This document shows positions 25,169-34,320 of a DNA stretch of 64,000 nt, one piece after another; within the stretch, counting starts at the first letter, position 1; each line of letters opens with the position of its first letter. The stretch covers positions 17,439-81,438 of the forward strand of contig NZ_JAFKFW010000024.1 of assembly GCF_017308015.1 (NCBI RefSeq), written 5' to 3'. The notes under the pieces are model-generated. The model made no database searches, had not been told where the DNA came from, and saw nothing but the letters and a program-made list of their open reading frames with translations. The translations under genes and the position numbers were made by a program. Origin of the DNA: Allobosea sp. GTDB taxonomy: Bacteria; Pseudomonadota; Alphaproteobacteria; Rhizobiales; Beijerinckiaceae.

Positions 25169-26284
25169 TCAGGCGGCAATCCCGGCCTCGGTCGCCGGGA
25201 AGATGTGAAGGCGCTGCAGCGGAATGCGCAGCCCGACCTTCGTTCCGAGTTCGTGACGGGCGACATCGTCGACCGTGATCTGGCGGCCGGCGGCTTCGAC
25301 CTTGTAGCGGTAGATGCCACCGGGATAGGCGCGCGCGGCGATGGTGCCGGGGACGACGAGGTCGCCGCCAGCAGCAGTCGCGTCAGAGGCGTCGAGGCTC
25401 GCGACATCGTCGCGGAAATAGGCGAGCGCCTCGCCGTTCGGCAGGGCAGCCGCGGCGTTGCCTGCTAGCGTCGCGCGGGCGACACCGGAGATGACGGAAG
25501 CCTGGCCTTCACCATGCTGGACGCTGAGCGGCAGGACGTTTTCGGCGCCCATGAAATTGGCGACGAAGGCACTGGCAGGACGGTCATAGACCTCCTCTGG
25601 CGTACCGACCTGCGCGATCCGGCCGGCCTGCATGATGACCAGCCGGTCCGCCATGGTCATGGCCTCCTCGCGATCATGGGTGACATGGACGGCGGTCAGG
25701 CCGAGGCGCTGCTGGATGGCGCGGATCTCGTGGCGCATCACCATGCGGATCTTGGCGTCGAGATTGGAGAGCGGCTCGTCGAGCAGGAGAATGCCGGGGT
25801 CGATGGCGAGCGCCCGGCCGAGCGCGACGCGCTGGCGCTGACCGCCGGAAAGCGCCGTGACCTTGCGGTCCTCATAGCCGGCGAGTCCGAGGAAATTCAG
25901 CATCTCGCCGACCTTGGCGGCGATCTCGGACTTGGACTTGCCGCGCAGCTTCAGGCCGTAGCCGATGTTCTGGAGCACGGTCATATGCGGCCAGAGCGCA
26001 TAGGACTGGAAGACCATGGCCATGCCGCGCTTTTCCGGCGGCAGGCCGGCGACATCGCGCCCGCCGACGACGATCGAGCCGTCCTCGACCGGGACGAAGC
26101 CGGAGAGCGAACGCAGCAGCGTGGTCTTGCCGCAGCCAGAAGAGCCAAGGAGGGCCGTGAAGCTGCCGGGCGTGAAGTCGAGATCGATGCCATGCAGCAC
26201 GCGCGTACCGCCATAGGCGACCTTGAGGCCACGCACGCCGATGGCTGCGCCACTACCCGCTCCCGCTTGCGTTTCCGGCTGCAA
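25169..26284 (-). CDS. ABC transporter ATP-binding protein, PotA/FbpC-like with TOBE domain
   Basis: The 371-residue ATPase has Walker A GSSGCGKTT, Q-loop MVFQSYALWPHMTV, signature LSGGQRQR, Walker B ILLLDEPLSNLDA and H-loop VTHDREEA. A C-terminal TOBE regulatory region (about 280-360) contains LGTKVGLRIPLQRLHIFP. It is the first gene of the operon ATPase, binding protein, permease, permease. The region upstream to 26407 holds the inverted repeat at 26324-26339. Confidence 0.9.
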   Translation of the reverse strand: MQPETQAGAGSGAAIGVRGLKVAYGGTRVLHGIDLDFTPGSFTALLGSSGCGKTTLLRSLSGFVPVEDGSIVVGGRDVAGLPPEKRGMAMVFQSYALWPHMTVLQNIGYGLKLRGKSKSEIAAKVGEMLNFLGLAGYEDRKVTALSGGQRQRVALGRALAIDPGILLLDEPLSNLDAKIRMVMRHEIRAIQQRLGLTAVHVTHDREEAMTMADRLVIMQAGRIAQVGTPEEVYDRPASAFVANFMGAENVLPLSVQHGEGQASVISGVARATLAGNAAAALPNGEALAYFRDDVASLDASDATAAGGDLVVPGTIAARAYPGGIYRYKVEAAGRQITVDDVARHELGTKVGLRIPLQRLHIFPATEAGIAA

Positions 26285-26323
26285 GGCGCCTACTCCCCCG
26301 GTTCTGCTCTTATCGCCTGATGG

Positions 26324-26339
26324 TGGAATATTTCTTCCA
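26324..26339. promoter_or_regulatory. Inverted repeat TGGAA-N6-TTCCA, candidate operator
   Basis: A perfect 5-bp dyad sits 40 bp upstream of the ABC ATPase start in an AT-rich patch. No regulator gene adjoins this operon, so its binder, if any, is unknown. Confidence 0.4.
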
Positions 26340-26407
26340 TCATTGGCTCAGTTGAAATAAACGTTACGCACGGGGCGCAGTCTATGCAAGAGCTTTGTGA
26401 AACTCGG

Positions 26408-26923
26408 ATGACAGTGCGGATTCATTCTCTCTGGCTGATGCCGGCAGCTTCCGACGAAGCACTACTGGCCGGTATCGTCGGCGACCTGTCGCGCCGTTTC
26501 GGCACCCCGCTCTTCGCCCCACATCTGACATTGCAGGGCGACACCGAGACGACGCCCGATCTGCTGGAACAGGTGACCACCGCCGTTGCCGCTGCGGTCG
26601 AGACCTTCGCGGAGCCGGTCTCGCTCGTCGAAGGGAGCGATGCCTATTTCCGTTCGTTCTATGCCCGCTTCGCCGTCTCGCCGGCCTTGGCCAAGCTGAA
26701 ACAGGCGCTCGATCCGGAGGGCTTCGCGAGCTTCATGCCGCATGTCTCGCTGCTCTACGGACCGGTCGAGGCGGAAGCGAAGGCTGCGGCCATCGCCGAG
26801 ATCAATACCCGTCTCGCCGGCCGCGCGATCCGCTTCGACCGGATCGGCATCGTGACCTCCGGTCAGGACGTGCCGATCGCCAAATGGCAGGTCGTCACGA
26901 GCGTCGCGCTGCGCTCGGCCTGA
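26408..26923 (+). CDS. 2H phosphoesterase (cyclic phosphodiesterase / 2'-5' RNA ligase-like)
   Basis: The protein of about 171 residues has the two signature histidine motifs of the 2H superfamily, HLT (His39-Thr41) and HVS (His112-Ser114). They lie about 70 residues apart, as in plant and yeast cyclic phosphodiesterases. These enzymes open 2',3'-cyclic or ADP-ribose 1'',2''-cyclic phosphates. The start at 26408 (MTVRIHSLWLMP) fits the family; an in-frame ATG at 26384 adds 8 residues. No tRNA-splicing or RNA-ligase partner is nearby. It is convergent with the ClC gene, 9 bp apart. Confidence 0.8.
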   Translation: MTVRIHSLWLMPAASDEALLAGIVGDLSRRFGTPLFAPHLTLQGDTETTPDLLEQVTTAVAAAVETFAEPVSLVEGSDAYFRSFYARFAVSPALAKLKQALDPEGFASFMPHVSLLYGPVEAEAKAAAIAEINTRLAGRAIRFDRIGIVTSGQDVPIAKWQVVTSVALRSA

Positions 26924-26932
26924 GCCTTCGGG

Positions 26933-28732
26933 CTATTCCCCGGTCAGCTCGCGATTGCGGCGACTGACCTCGTCGCTGTAGCGCTTGATCGCATGCGCCT
27001 CGCTGAGGATGCCGACGAGGCGGCGGCTGTCGCGATCCGCCACCACAGGCAGCGCTTCGCTCTCGGCCGCCTCGAACAGCTTCAGCGTGTCGCGCACCGA
27101 CATCTCGGCGAGCAGCATCCGGTCCGGGTTGCGCAAGAGATGGCGCACGGTGCGCGGCGCGGGCTCGGCCGCCGCCTCCTCGTCCAGCGCCGGATCCGGC
27201 TCGTAAAGTGCGCCCGGCGGCACCATGCCCGCATAGGCGTCGCCGGGCCCGACCGCGACGAGATAACTGGTCGAACCCGGCGGGTATTTCAGCCTGGCCT
27301 CGGCAATGGTGGCGTCGACCGCGATCTTCGGCACCTCGAGACGCATCATGCTGCCGGCAGTGAGATCGCGCATCCAGCCGACATCGTGCGCGCCGCGGAT
27401 GCTCTCGCCGCGCAGGTGGAAGCGCCAGGTCGCGAAAGAGAACCCGAAGAGACGGCGCGTCACCAGCGAGGCCGCGCCGGCCGCGCCGACCACGGCCAGG
27501 GTCAGCTTGAGATCGCCAGTCATTTCCAGCGCCAACAGCGTCATCGTCATCGGCCCACCGACGATCGAAACCGCGAGCGAGCTCATCCCGACCAGCGCGA
27601 ACAGCGTCTCGTGGCCTGCGAGGTTCGGGAAGGCCAGCGTCAGGAGACCGATGAAGAGGCGCCCCGTGAGAACACCAAGCAGCAGCGAAGCAAAGAACAG
27701 ACCGCCGCGGAAGCCGGAGCCGATCGAGACCGAGGAAGCCAGCGCCTTCGCAACGAGCACCAGCGCGAAGAGCAGCAAGCTGGATTCGATGCCGAGATAA
27801 AGATTGATCGCGCCATGGCCCGCCGAAAAAACGGAAGGGTTCCAGACCGCCAGCGCGCCGACGACGAGGCCTCCGAAGGCAGGCCGGAGCCAGGTCGGTA
27901 TCCGCGAGCGCCTGAAACCTGCCTCGACGAAGGCGGCGGCGCGCATCACGACGATGCCGACGAGCCCGCAGGCCGCGCCGAGCAGAACGACCAGAGGCAG
28001 GTTCGCCATGGTGATCGCCCCGATCGGCGGCACCTCGACGGCGAGCAGTGCCGGCGCGAGCAGGCTATGGGTCACGGTCGCCATGAAGGTCGCGGCCATC
28101 ACCGGCACGAAGGCTGCGATCGAATAGCTGCCGAGGATCAGCTCGAAGGCATAGAAGGCGCCGGTCAGGGGCGCATCGAAGGCGGCTCCGATGGCGCCGC
28201 CGGCCGCGCAACCGACCATCAGGCGCATATCCGCCCGGCGCAGGCGCAGACGGCGGCCGATATGCGAGGCCAGCCCGCTCGCCGCCTGCGTATAGCCGGC
28301 TTCGAGCCCGACCGAGGCACCGGCGCCGCTGGAGCCCATGGTCTGGAGCGCGACGAAGACGCTGTCGCGCAAGGACATGCGCCCGCCATGCAGCGCATTC
28401 GCCTCGATCGGGTCGATCGGCTGCTTGCGCCGACGGAAGAACAGCCAGGAAGCACAGCCGATGGCGAGACCGCCGAAGACCGGCCCGGCCATCGCTCGCC
28501 AAGGTGGGATCGTGGTCGTGATCGAGAGCCTCTGGCCCTGCCCCAGCTCGAAGATCATCTCATGCAGGAGTTGGGTGGTGAAGGACATCGCCAGCACGAC
28601 GAGCCCCGCAAGGACGCCCACCACGCTGGCCAGCATGACGATGCCGATCTCGCTGGAGCGGACGAGCGTGCGCCAGCCCTGCGGTGCATTACCTGTCGCG
28701 GCCGGCGTTTCGGTGGCTTTCACGGTGATCAC
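26933..28732 (-). CDS. ClC-family chloride channel or transporter with CBS domain
   Basis: The 599-residue protein has a ClC membrane core of about ten to twelve helices (about 25-430) and a C-terminal CBS region (about 450-590, including VRHLLRNPDRMLLAEMSVRD and VVADRDSRRLVGILSEAHAI). The anion-site motif usually reading GSGIP is GSSGA here (133-137). The gating-glutamate motif GREGP is GLEAG with Glu144 kept, and GxFxP appears as GSGFRGGLFF. The start is a GTG at 28732, with another GTG 9 nt later. It may exchange chloride or another anion with protons. The CBS pair suggests nucleotide control. Confidence 0.87.
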   Translation of the reverse strand: MITVKATETPAATGNAPQGWRTLVRSSEIGIVMLASVVGVLAGLVVLAMSFTTQLLHEMIFELGQGQRLSITTTIPPWRAMAGPVFGGLAIGCASWLFFRRRKQPIDPIEANALHGGRMSLRDSVFVALQTMGSSGAGASVGLEAGYTQAASGLASHIGRRLRLRRADMRLMVGCAAGGAIGAAFDAPLTGAFYAFELILGSYSIAAFVPVMAATFMATVTHSLLAPALLAVEVPPIGAITMANLPLVVLLGAACGLVGIVVMRAAAFVEAGFRRSRIPTWLRPAFGGLVVGALAVWNPSVFSAGHGAINLYLGIESSLLLFALVLVAKALASSVSIGSGFRGGLFFASLLLGVLTGRLFIGLLTLAFPNLAGHETLFALVGMSSLAVSIVGGPMTMTLLALEMTGDLKLTLAVVGAAGAASLVTRRLFGFSFATWRFHLRGESIRGAHDVGWMRDLTAGSMMRLEVPKIAVDATIAEARLKYPPGSTSYLVAVGPGDAYAGMVPPGALYEPDPALDEEAAAEPAPRTVRHLLRNPDRMLLAEMSVRDTLKLFEAAESEALPVVADRDSRRLVGILSEAHAIKRYSDEVSRRNRELTGE

Positions 28733-28838
28733 GGCAAGGCCCGTCAGGCTTATTCGTCACGTCAGCCCGCGGTCGCATATCGAAGCGGCGGGAACAAGAC
28801 AGGGTTGCAATCGTGGCCCCGCCCCTGTCGCGGGACGG

Positions 28839-29318
28839 CTACCCGATCGGAACCGCAAGGCCCGTCTTGACCCGATCCATGGCGACGAAGGAACGGAACT
28901 TGCGGATGTTCGGATTGGCGAAGAAGAGGCGTCGCGTCAGCGCCTCGTAGGCCGCCATGCTCGGCACCAGCACCACCAGCATGAAATCGACCTCGCCGGT
29001 GACGTAGTAGCATTGCTGCACCTCCGGCGCGGCGAGGAAGGCGCTCTTGGCCGCGTCGATATCGGGCGCGGTCTCGCTGACCAGTTCGATCTCGACGAAG
29101 AGCGTGATCGGATGGCCGAGCGCGGCGGGATCGACAACCGCGACATTGGCGCGGATGACACCGGTTGCCTCCATGCGACGGATGCGGCGCTGCACAGCCG
29201 GAGCCGACAGGTTGACGCGCTCGCCGATCACCCGCTGCGGCGTGGCATTGTCCTGCTGGAGGATCGCGAGGATCGCCCGGTCGAAAGCGTCGAGATCATG
29301 AGCGGTCGGCTCGGCCAT
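28839..29318 (-). CDS. Lrp/AsnC-family transcriptional regulator
   Basis: The 159-residue regulator has an N-terminal helix-turn-helix (LDAFDRAILAILQQDNATPQ, then ERVNLSAPAVQRRIRRMEAT). A C-terminal RAM ligand-binding domain includes PEVQQCYYVTGEVDFMLVVL. It diverges from the diaminopropionate ammonia-lyase gene across a 104-bp gap, the usual arrangement of a local amino-acid-responsive activator with its target. Confidence 0.92.
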   Translation of the reverse strand: MAEPTAHDLDAFDRAILAILQQDNATPQRVIGERVNLSAPAVQRRIRRMEATGVIRANVAVVDPAALGHPITLFVEIELVSETAPDIDAAKSAFLAAPEVQQCYYVTGEVDFMLVVLVPSMAAYEALTRRLFFANPNIRKFRSFVAMDRVKTGLAVPIG

Positions 29319-29422
29319 GCCTCATCCTGAGAAAGAAACTTGCAAGGGTAGCGGGTAAATCCAGCGCCTTTTTCACCTGGGATGCAATATCCATTCAGGA
29401 AATCCAGCCAGACGAGGCCGCC

Positions 29423-30607
29423 ATGTTCCTGCTCAATCATCACCCGGACTATCGCTCCGCCCTGCATCCCGAGGATGTCGAGACGCTGGGGCCGGCCGGA
29501 GCGGACGCGATCACAGCGCATCTGGCCGAGCGGCCGAACCATGTGCCGACGCCGCTGCACAGCCTGCCGGGCCTCGCCACAGCGCTCGGTATCGGCGCGC
29601 TCTTCATCAAGGACGAGGGTCAGCGCCTCGGGCTCGGCAGTTTCAAGGCGCTCGGCGGCGCCTATGCAGTCATCCGGCTCGCACTGGAGGCGGCTTCCGA
29701 GAAGCTCGGGCGCCGCTTGAGCGATGCCGACATGAACGATCCCGCCGTCCGCGAGGCTGCCGCCGGCATGACCTTCGCCTGCGCCACCGACGGCAACCAT
29801 GGCCGCTCGGTGGCGCAAGGCGCGCAATTGCTTGGCGCAAAGGCTGTGATCTTCGTCCACGGCGGCGTCAGCGACGAGCGCGTCGCGGCCATCGCCCGCT
29901 TCGGTGCTGAGATGGTGCGGGTCGATGGCACCTATGACGATTCCGTGGTCGAAGCCGCTCGCGTCGCGACAGAGCGCGGCTGGACCATCGTCTCCGACAC
30001 CTCATGGGAAGGTTACGAGCGCATCCCCGGGCTGGTCATGCAAGGTTATACAGCCATCGCCCGCGAGGTACTGGCGCAGATGCCGCAGCGGCCGAGCCAT
30101 GTCTTCGTGCAGGCCGGCGTCGGCGGCATCGCGGCTGCGCTCGCAGCGCAGATGCAAACCAGCTTCGGCGCAGGGCGGCCGTTCTTCACGGTGGTCGAGC
30201 CGTCGCGCGCCGCCTGCCTCTTCGAGGCGGCGAAGTGCGGCCAGCCGGGAAAGATCGCGCATGGCGCGCCGACCGTGATGGCGATGCTCGAATGCTATGA
30301 TCCCTCGCCGCTCGCGCTACGCGTGCTCTACCGCGCGGCGGACGCGTTCATGACGGCGGAGGATTCCGACGCCGTCGAGGCGATGAACCGCCTCGCCCGG
30401 CCGACCGCCGGCGACCCCGCCATCGTCGCCGGGGAAAGCGGTTCGGCCGGGCTCGCCGGCCTGCTGGCGGCCTTGCGCGATCCACAGGCGCGCGCGGCGC
30501 TGAAGCTCGACGGCCATTCCCGCGTCTTTCTCGTCAACACCGAGGGAGCGACGGACCCGGCACGGTATACCGAGCTCGTCGGTCTCAAGCCGGAAGAGGT
30601 CGCGTGA
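29423..30607 (+). CDS. dpaL: Diaminopropionate ammonia-lyase
   Basis: The 394-residue fold-type II PLP enzyme has the lysine motif GSFKALGGAYA (Lys75, close to Lys77 of the E. coli enzyme). The block ATDGNHGRSVAQGAQLLG, the glycine-rich VQAGVGGIAAALAA, and GESGSAGLAGLLAAL match the YgeX/DpaL family. It splits 2,3-diaminopropionate (D or L) to pyruvate and two ammonia. GAGG precedes the ATG. The divergent Lrp gene probably controls it. A threonine dehydratase is the alternative, but length and motifs favour DpaL. Confidence 0.9.
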   Translation: MFLLNHHPDYRSALHPEDVETLGPAGADAITAHLAERPNHVPTPLHSLPGLATALGIGALFIKDEGQRLGLGSFKALGGAYAVIRLALEAASEKLGRRLSDADMNDPAVREAAAGMTFACATDGNHGRSVAQGAQLLGAKAVIFVHGGVSDERVAAIARFGAEMVRVDGTYDDSVVEAARVATERGWTIVSDTSWEGYERIPGLVMQGYTAIAREVLAQMPQRPSHVFVQAGVGGIAAALAAQMQTSFGAGRPFFTVVEPSRAACLFEAAKCGQPGKIAHGAPTVMAMLECYDPSPLALRVLYRAADAFMTAEDSDAVEAMNRLARPTAGDPAIVAGESGSAGLAGLLAALRDPQARAALKLDGHSRVFLVNTEGATDPARYTELVGLKPEEVA

Positions 30608-30705
30608 TCTCGCGGGTGGTGCTGCGCGCTCAAGCCATTGCCGGATGACCGGCTGACGTCGTAGCAGGGCATCACGGTCCTTCCGGGCCGCTCCGGAGGC
30701 CGTGC

Positions 30706-31902
30706 ATGAAGCTTCGTCCCGATACGCTGGCGATGACCGCCGTCCTCGCCATGCTGACGGCGCTCGGCCCGCTCTCGACCGATTTCTACCTGCCCTCCCT
30801 TCCGGAGATCGCGCGGGTGATGGAAACGGACGTTGCCGGTGCACAAGCGACGCTCTCCTCCTTCCTGTTCGGTTTCGCTGCCGGGCAGATCCTCTGGGGC
30901 CCGCTCTCGGACCGGCTGGGGCGCCGGCCCGTCCTTCTCGCCGGCCTCGGCCTGTTCGGACTGGCGACGCTGGCCTGTGCGCTTGCGCCCTCGATCGGCG
31001 CGCTGACGGCGGCGCGGGCCTTCCAGGCCCTCGGAGCATCCGGGCCGATCGTGCTCGGCCGCGCCATGGTGCGCGATCTCTATGACGGGCCGCGTGCCGG
31101 GCGCGAACTCGCCCGCATGGGCATGATCATGGGGCTGGTGCCGGCAGTGGCGCCGGTGATCGGCGGCGTGCTGCAGGTCGCCTTCGGCTGGCGCTCGACC
31201 TTCCTCGCCTCGCTCGCCTTCGGGCTGGTACTGGCCGTCGTGATCGTCACCGTGATGCCGGAGACGCTGCGGGCGCGCTCGCCGCAGCCGCTCTCCCTCA
31301 TCGGCATCTTCAGGGGTTTCGGCACGCTGCTGCACAACCGCGCCTTCCGCGTTTATGTCGCGCTGACGGCGCTGGCCTATGCCGGGCTCTTCGCCTTCAT
31401 CTCAGGCTCGTCCTTCGTGCTGATCGGCGTCTACGGTCTGACCCCGATCGAATACGGCTTCTCCTTCGGTTTCGGCGTGCTCGGCTATATCACCGGCACG
31501 ATCATCGCACAGCGCCTGGTCGGGCGACGCGGCATGGACGGGGTCATCGCCATCGGCGTCGCCTGCCTCGCCGGCGGCGGCCTCGCGATGCTGGTGGGGG
31601 TGCTGACCGGCTTCGGCGGGGCGGCGGGCGTCGTTGTGCCGATGGCGCTCTATGCCTGCGGCGTCGGGCTGACCATGCCGCAGGCTCAGGCTTCGGCGAT
31701 GATGCCCTTCCCAGATCGGGCGGGCGCCGCATCGTCCTTCAACGGGCTCTGCCAGATGCTGCTCTCGGCCTGCGTCGGGCTGCTGGTCGGCCACCTGCTC
31801 CAGAACGCAGCGCTGCCCTTGCCGCTGGTGATGTCGGCGCTGGGCGTGACCGCGCTCGTCCTGTTCCGCGCAACGCGCGGTATCCGGGCGGCGAAGGCGT
31901 AG
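30706..31902 (+). CDS. MFS efflux transporter, Bcr/CflA family
   Basis: The 398-residue protein has twelve predicted TM helices. The N-terminus includes LGPLSTDFYLPSLPEIARVM, characteristic of the Bcr/CflA drug:proton antiporters. The MFS loop motif WGPLSDRLGRRPV follows TM2, and ALGASGPIVLGRAMVRDLYD is also typical. GGAGG lies 7 nt before the ATG. It starts 98 bp after dpaL on the same strand and may share its transcript. It converges with the PBP gene with only 2 bp between stop codons. Confidence 0.9.
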   Translation: MKLRPDTLAMTAVLAMLTALGPLSTDFYLPSLPEIARVMETDVAGAQATLSSFLFGFAAGQILWGPLSDRLGRRPVLLAGLGLFGLATLACALAPSIGALTAARAFQALGASGPIVLGRAMVRDLYDGPRAGRELARMGMIMGLVPAVAPVIGGVLQVAFGWRSTFLASLAFGLVLAVVIVTVMPETLRARSPQPLSLIGIFRGFGTLLHNRAFRVYVALTALAYAGLFAFISGSSFVLIGVYGLTPIEYGFSFGFGVLGYITGTIIAQRLVGRRGMDGVIAIGVACLAGGGLAMLVGVLTGFGGAAGVVVPMALYACGVGLTMPQAQASAMMPFPDRAGAASSFNGLCQMLLSACVGLLVGHLLQNAALPLPLVMSALGVTALVLFRATRGIRAAKA

Positions 31903-31904
31903 GC

Positions 31905-34067
31905 TCAGCCTCCGAAGAGCCGCTCGAAGAAATTGCGCTCCTGCGGCGCCGGACGGACCCAGCCGCTGTCGCCCTGAGGCTGGACCGGCGCAGGAACCCG
32001 AGCGTCTGCCACCGGCGCACCATCGCCGATCGTCTTCGGCGCGCCCTGCCAGAATCCGCCCGGCAACGGGATGGGCTGGGCGCCGGCATGGGCCGCCTTC
32101 ATGTACTTGCCCCAGATCTCGGCCGGCAGGCCGGCCCCGGTGACGCGCTTCATCGTCGTGTTGTCGTCATTGCCGACCCAAACCGCCGTCACGAGGCGCG
32201 CGGTGAAACCGACGAACCAGGCATCGCGGTAGTCCTGGGTCGTGCCCGACTTGCCGCCGACCTCCCAGCCAGGAAGATTAACCTTGGAGCCGGTGCCGCC
32301 GGTCATCACCGCATGGAACATGGTATTCATCATCGCCAGCGTCTGCGGCTGGATCACCGGGCCGAAATTATTGGCCTTGCGGGCGTAGACGACCTTGCCA
32401 TTGGTCGAGCGGACCTCACGGATGACATAGGGCAGCACCGACTGGCCACCATTGGCGAAGCTGGCATAGGCAGCGGTCATCTCGAGCGGCGTCACCTCGG
32501 AGGTGCCGAGCGACAGCGACGGATTGGCCTGCAGAGACGAGGTAATGCCGAGGCGCTGTGCCGTACGCACCACCTCGCGCGGCGTCACCTCCTGGATCAG
32601 CCGGGCGACGACCGTGTTCAGCGAATGGGCAAAGGCGGTCTGGAGCGTCACCGGGCCGCGGAAATTGCGTGAATAGTTCTCCGGCTCCCAACCCTTGATC
32701 GAAACAGGCGAGTCGTCGCGGATCGTGTCCGGCGTCATGCCCTTCTCGATCGCGGTGAGATAGACGAAGGGCTTGAAGGACGAGCCTGGCTGGCGATGCG
32801 CGGCGGTCGCGCGGTTGAACTGGCTCTTCGTGTAATCGCGTCCGCCGATCAGGGCGCGGATCGCCCCGTCCGGCGCGAGCGAAACCACGGCACCCTGCGA
32901 GGCGTTGAGCTTGGCGCCTTGCGTCGAGAGAGCCTCGACCAGGGTCGTCTCTGCGGAGCCCTGGAGCTTGGTGTCGATCGTGGTGAGAACCGTGACGTCG
33001 CCCTCGACCGCGCCGATAAAGTCGTCGAGCACGTCCATGACGTAGTCGGCGGCGTAGTTCACGGAGCCCGCGCCGACGCGCTCAGGCACCTCGGCGGGTG
33101 CCGTGAGCGCGCTCTTGGCCGCGGCCTGCGTGATGAAGCCCTGATCGGCCATCGCGGCAATGACGAGCTGGGCACGCTTCTCGGCCGCGTCGGGATTGCG
33201 GTTCGGCGCGAGCCGCGACGGGGCCTGGACGAGGCCTGCCAGCATCGCCGCCTCGGCGATCGTGACCGAACGCGCCGATTTGTTGAAATAGCGCTGCGCG
33301 GCCGCCTCGACGCCATAGGCGCCGGAGCCGAAATAGACACGGTTGAGATAGAGTTCGAGGATCTGGTCCTTGGTGTATGTGCGCTCCAGCCAGAGCGCCA
33401 GGATCGCCTCCTGGATCTTACGAGCCGCCGTGCGCTCCTGCGTCAGGAACAGGTTCTTGGCGAGCTGCTGGGTCAGCGTCGAGCCGCCCTGCGCCACGCC
33501 GCGCCCGCGCAGGTTGGTGACGAGCGCACGGGTGATGCCGATCGGGTCGATGCCGAAATGCTCGTAGAACCGCCTGTCCTCGATCGCCACGAAGGCGCGC
33601 GGCAGATAGGGCGGCACCTCGCCGATCGTGATGGTGCGCCCGCCGGTCTCGCCCCGATTGGCGAGCAGCGAGCCGTCGGCGGCGAGAATCGCGATATTCG
33701 GCGGCCGCTTCGGCACCGTGAGCTGGTCGATCGGCGGCAATTGCGAGGCGTGATAGGCGACGAGCCCGCCCACGCCGATAGCGCACCAGAGGCCGAGCAC
33801 CATAGTCCAGTAGAACAGGCCGCCCAGGAACGTGCGCCGGCTGCGACGGCCGCGGCGCTTGCCGCCGCCTCCCCCACCACCGCCGCGCTTGTCGCGCTTC
33901 GGCGGATTGCGGAGCTGCCGGCTGGGCTCGGGCGGCGCCGGGGCGTTGCGGAAGCGGGTCGGGCGATCGTCGGGAGAAAGGCGCATGTCACCGTCCACAT
34001 GGCTTTCGCCACGCTCATAACCAAAGGAGGGCTCGCGCCGCTCACCTCGTGCAATCCGGTCGTTCAT
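31905..34067 (-). CDS. Class A penicillin-binding protein 1A
   Basis: The 720-residue bifunctional peptidoglycan synthase has a cytoplasmic basic tail of about 78 residues with eight consecutive glycines (62-69), then one TM helix (about 80-103). The glycosyltransferase domain shows EDRRFYEHFGID (catalytic Glu163), QGGSTLTQQLAKN (193-205) and RKIQE. The transpeptidase has SSFK (Ser429, Lys432), SLN (482-484) and KSGT (606-609). It polymerises lipid II and cross-links stems in the periplasm. The C-terminus is a Pro-rich tail. Length is normal for alphaproteobacterial PBP1A. Confidence 0.93.
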   Translation of the reverse strand: MNDRIARGERREPSFGYERGESHVDGDMRLSPDDRPTRFRNAPAPPEPSRQLRNPPKRDKRGGGGGGGGKRRGRRSRRTFLGGLFYWTMVLGLWCAIGVGGLVAYHASQLPPIDQLTVPKRPPNIAILAADGSLLANRGETGGRTITIGEVPPYLPRAFVAIEDRRFYEHFGIDPIGITRALVTNLRGRGVAQGGSTLTQQLAKNLFLTQERTAARKIQEAILALWLERTYTKDQILELYLNRVYFGSGAYGVEAAAQRYFNKSARSVTIAEAAMLAGLVQAPSRLAPNRNPDAAEKRAQLVIAAMADQGFITQAAAKSALTAPAEVPERVGAGSVNYAADYVMDVLDDFIGAVEGDVTVLTTIDTKLQGSAETTLVEALSTQGAKLNASQGAVVSLAPDGAIRALIGGRDYTKSQFNRATAAHRQPGSSFKPFVYLTAIEKGMTPDTIRDDSPVSIKGWEPENYSRNFRGPVTLQTAFAHSLNTVVARLIQEVTPREVVRTAQRLGITSSLQANPSLSLGTSEVTPLEMTAAYASFANGGQSVLPYVIREVRSTNGKVVYARKANNFGPVIQPQTLAMMNTMFHAVMTGGTGSKVNLPGWEVGGKSGTTQDYRDAWFVGFTARLVTAVWVGNDDNTTMKRVTGAGLPAEIWGKYMKAAHAGAQPIPLPGGFWQGAPKTIGDGAPVADARVPAPVQPQGDSGWVRPAPQERNFFERLFGG

Positions 34068-34187
34068 CCTGCCCCGTTTTCGGCCGCCAAGCCGCCTCGC
34101 AATGCGGTCAGGTCACACAGGATTCAAACATGGCGCTTTTAAGGGTTCGTAAAGCGTGCAATGCGGCGGGGGACTTCGACCCGTCGC

Positions 34188-34251
34188 GCAAACGTGATGC
34201 GATTTGCAAACACGCAAACGAAATCGTCATCGACCGGGATATTGCGCAAAC
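34188..34251. repeat. Cluster of four GCAAAC motifs upstream of the doxX-like gene
   Basis: Copies of GCAAAC at 34188, 34206, 34214 and 34246 lie on the plus strand in the 253-bp gap between divergent genes. Two of them sit inside GATTT...AAATC (34201-34224). This may be a regulator-binding region. No known consensus is claimed. Confidence 0.4.
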
Positions 34252-34320
34252 TCGGACGGCTCGCCTAGAACCCGCGACGACACCATCAATCCTCACGATA
34301 TCCGAAGCAAGGACCCCTGC

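Noticed and set aside
26993-28870. 625-codon plus-strand frame opposite the ClC gene
   Set aside because: It is antisense to a well-supported membrane protein. It is rich in Arg, His, Gln and Asp, has no recognisable motif and no ribosome site. This is a GC-rich shadow frame.
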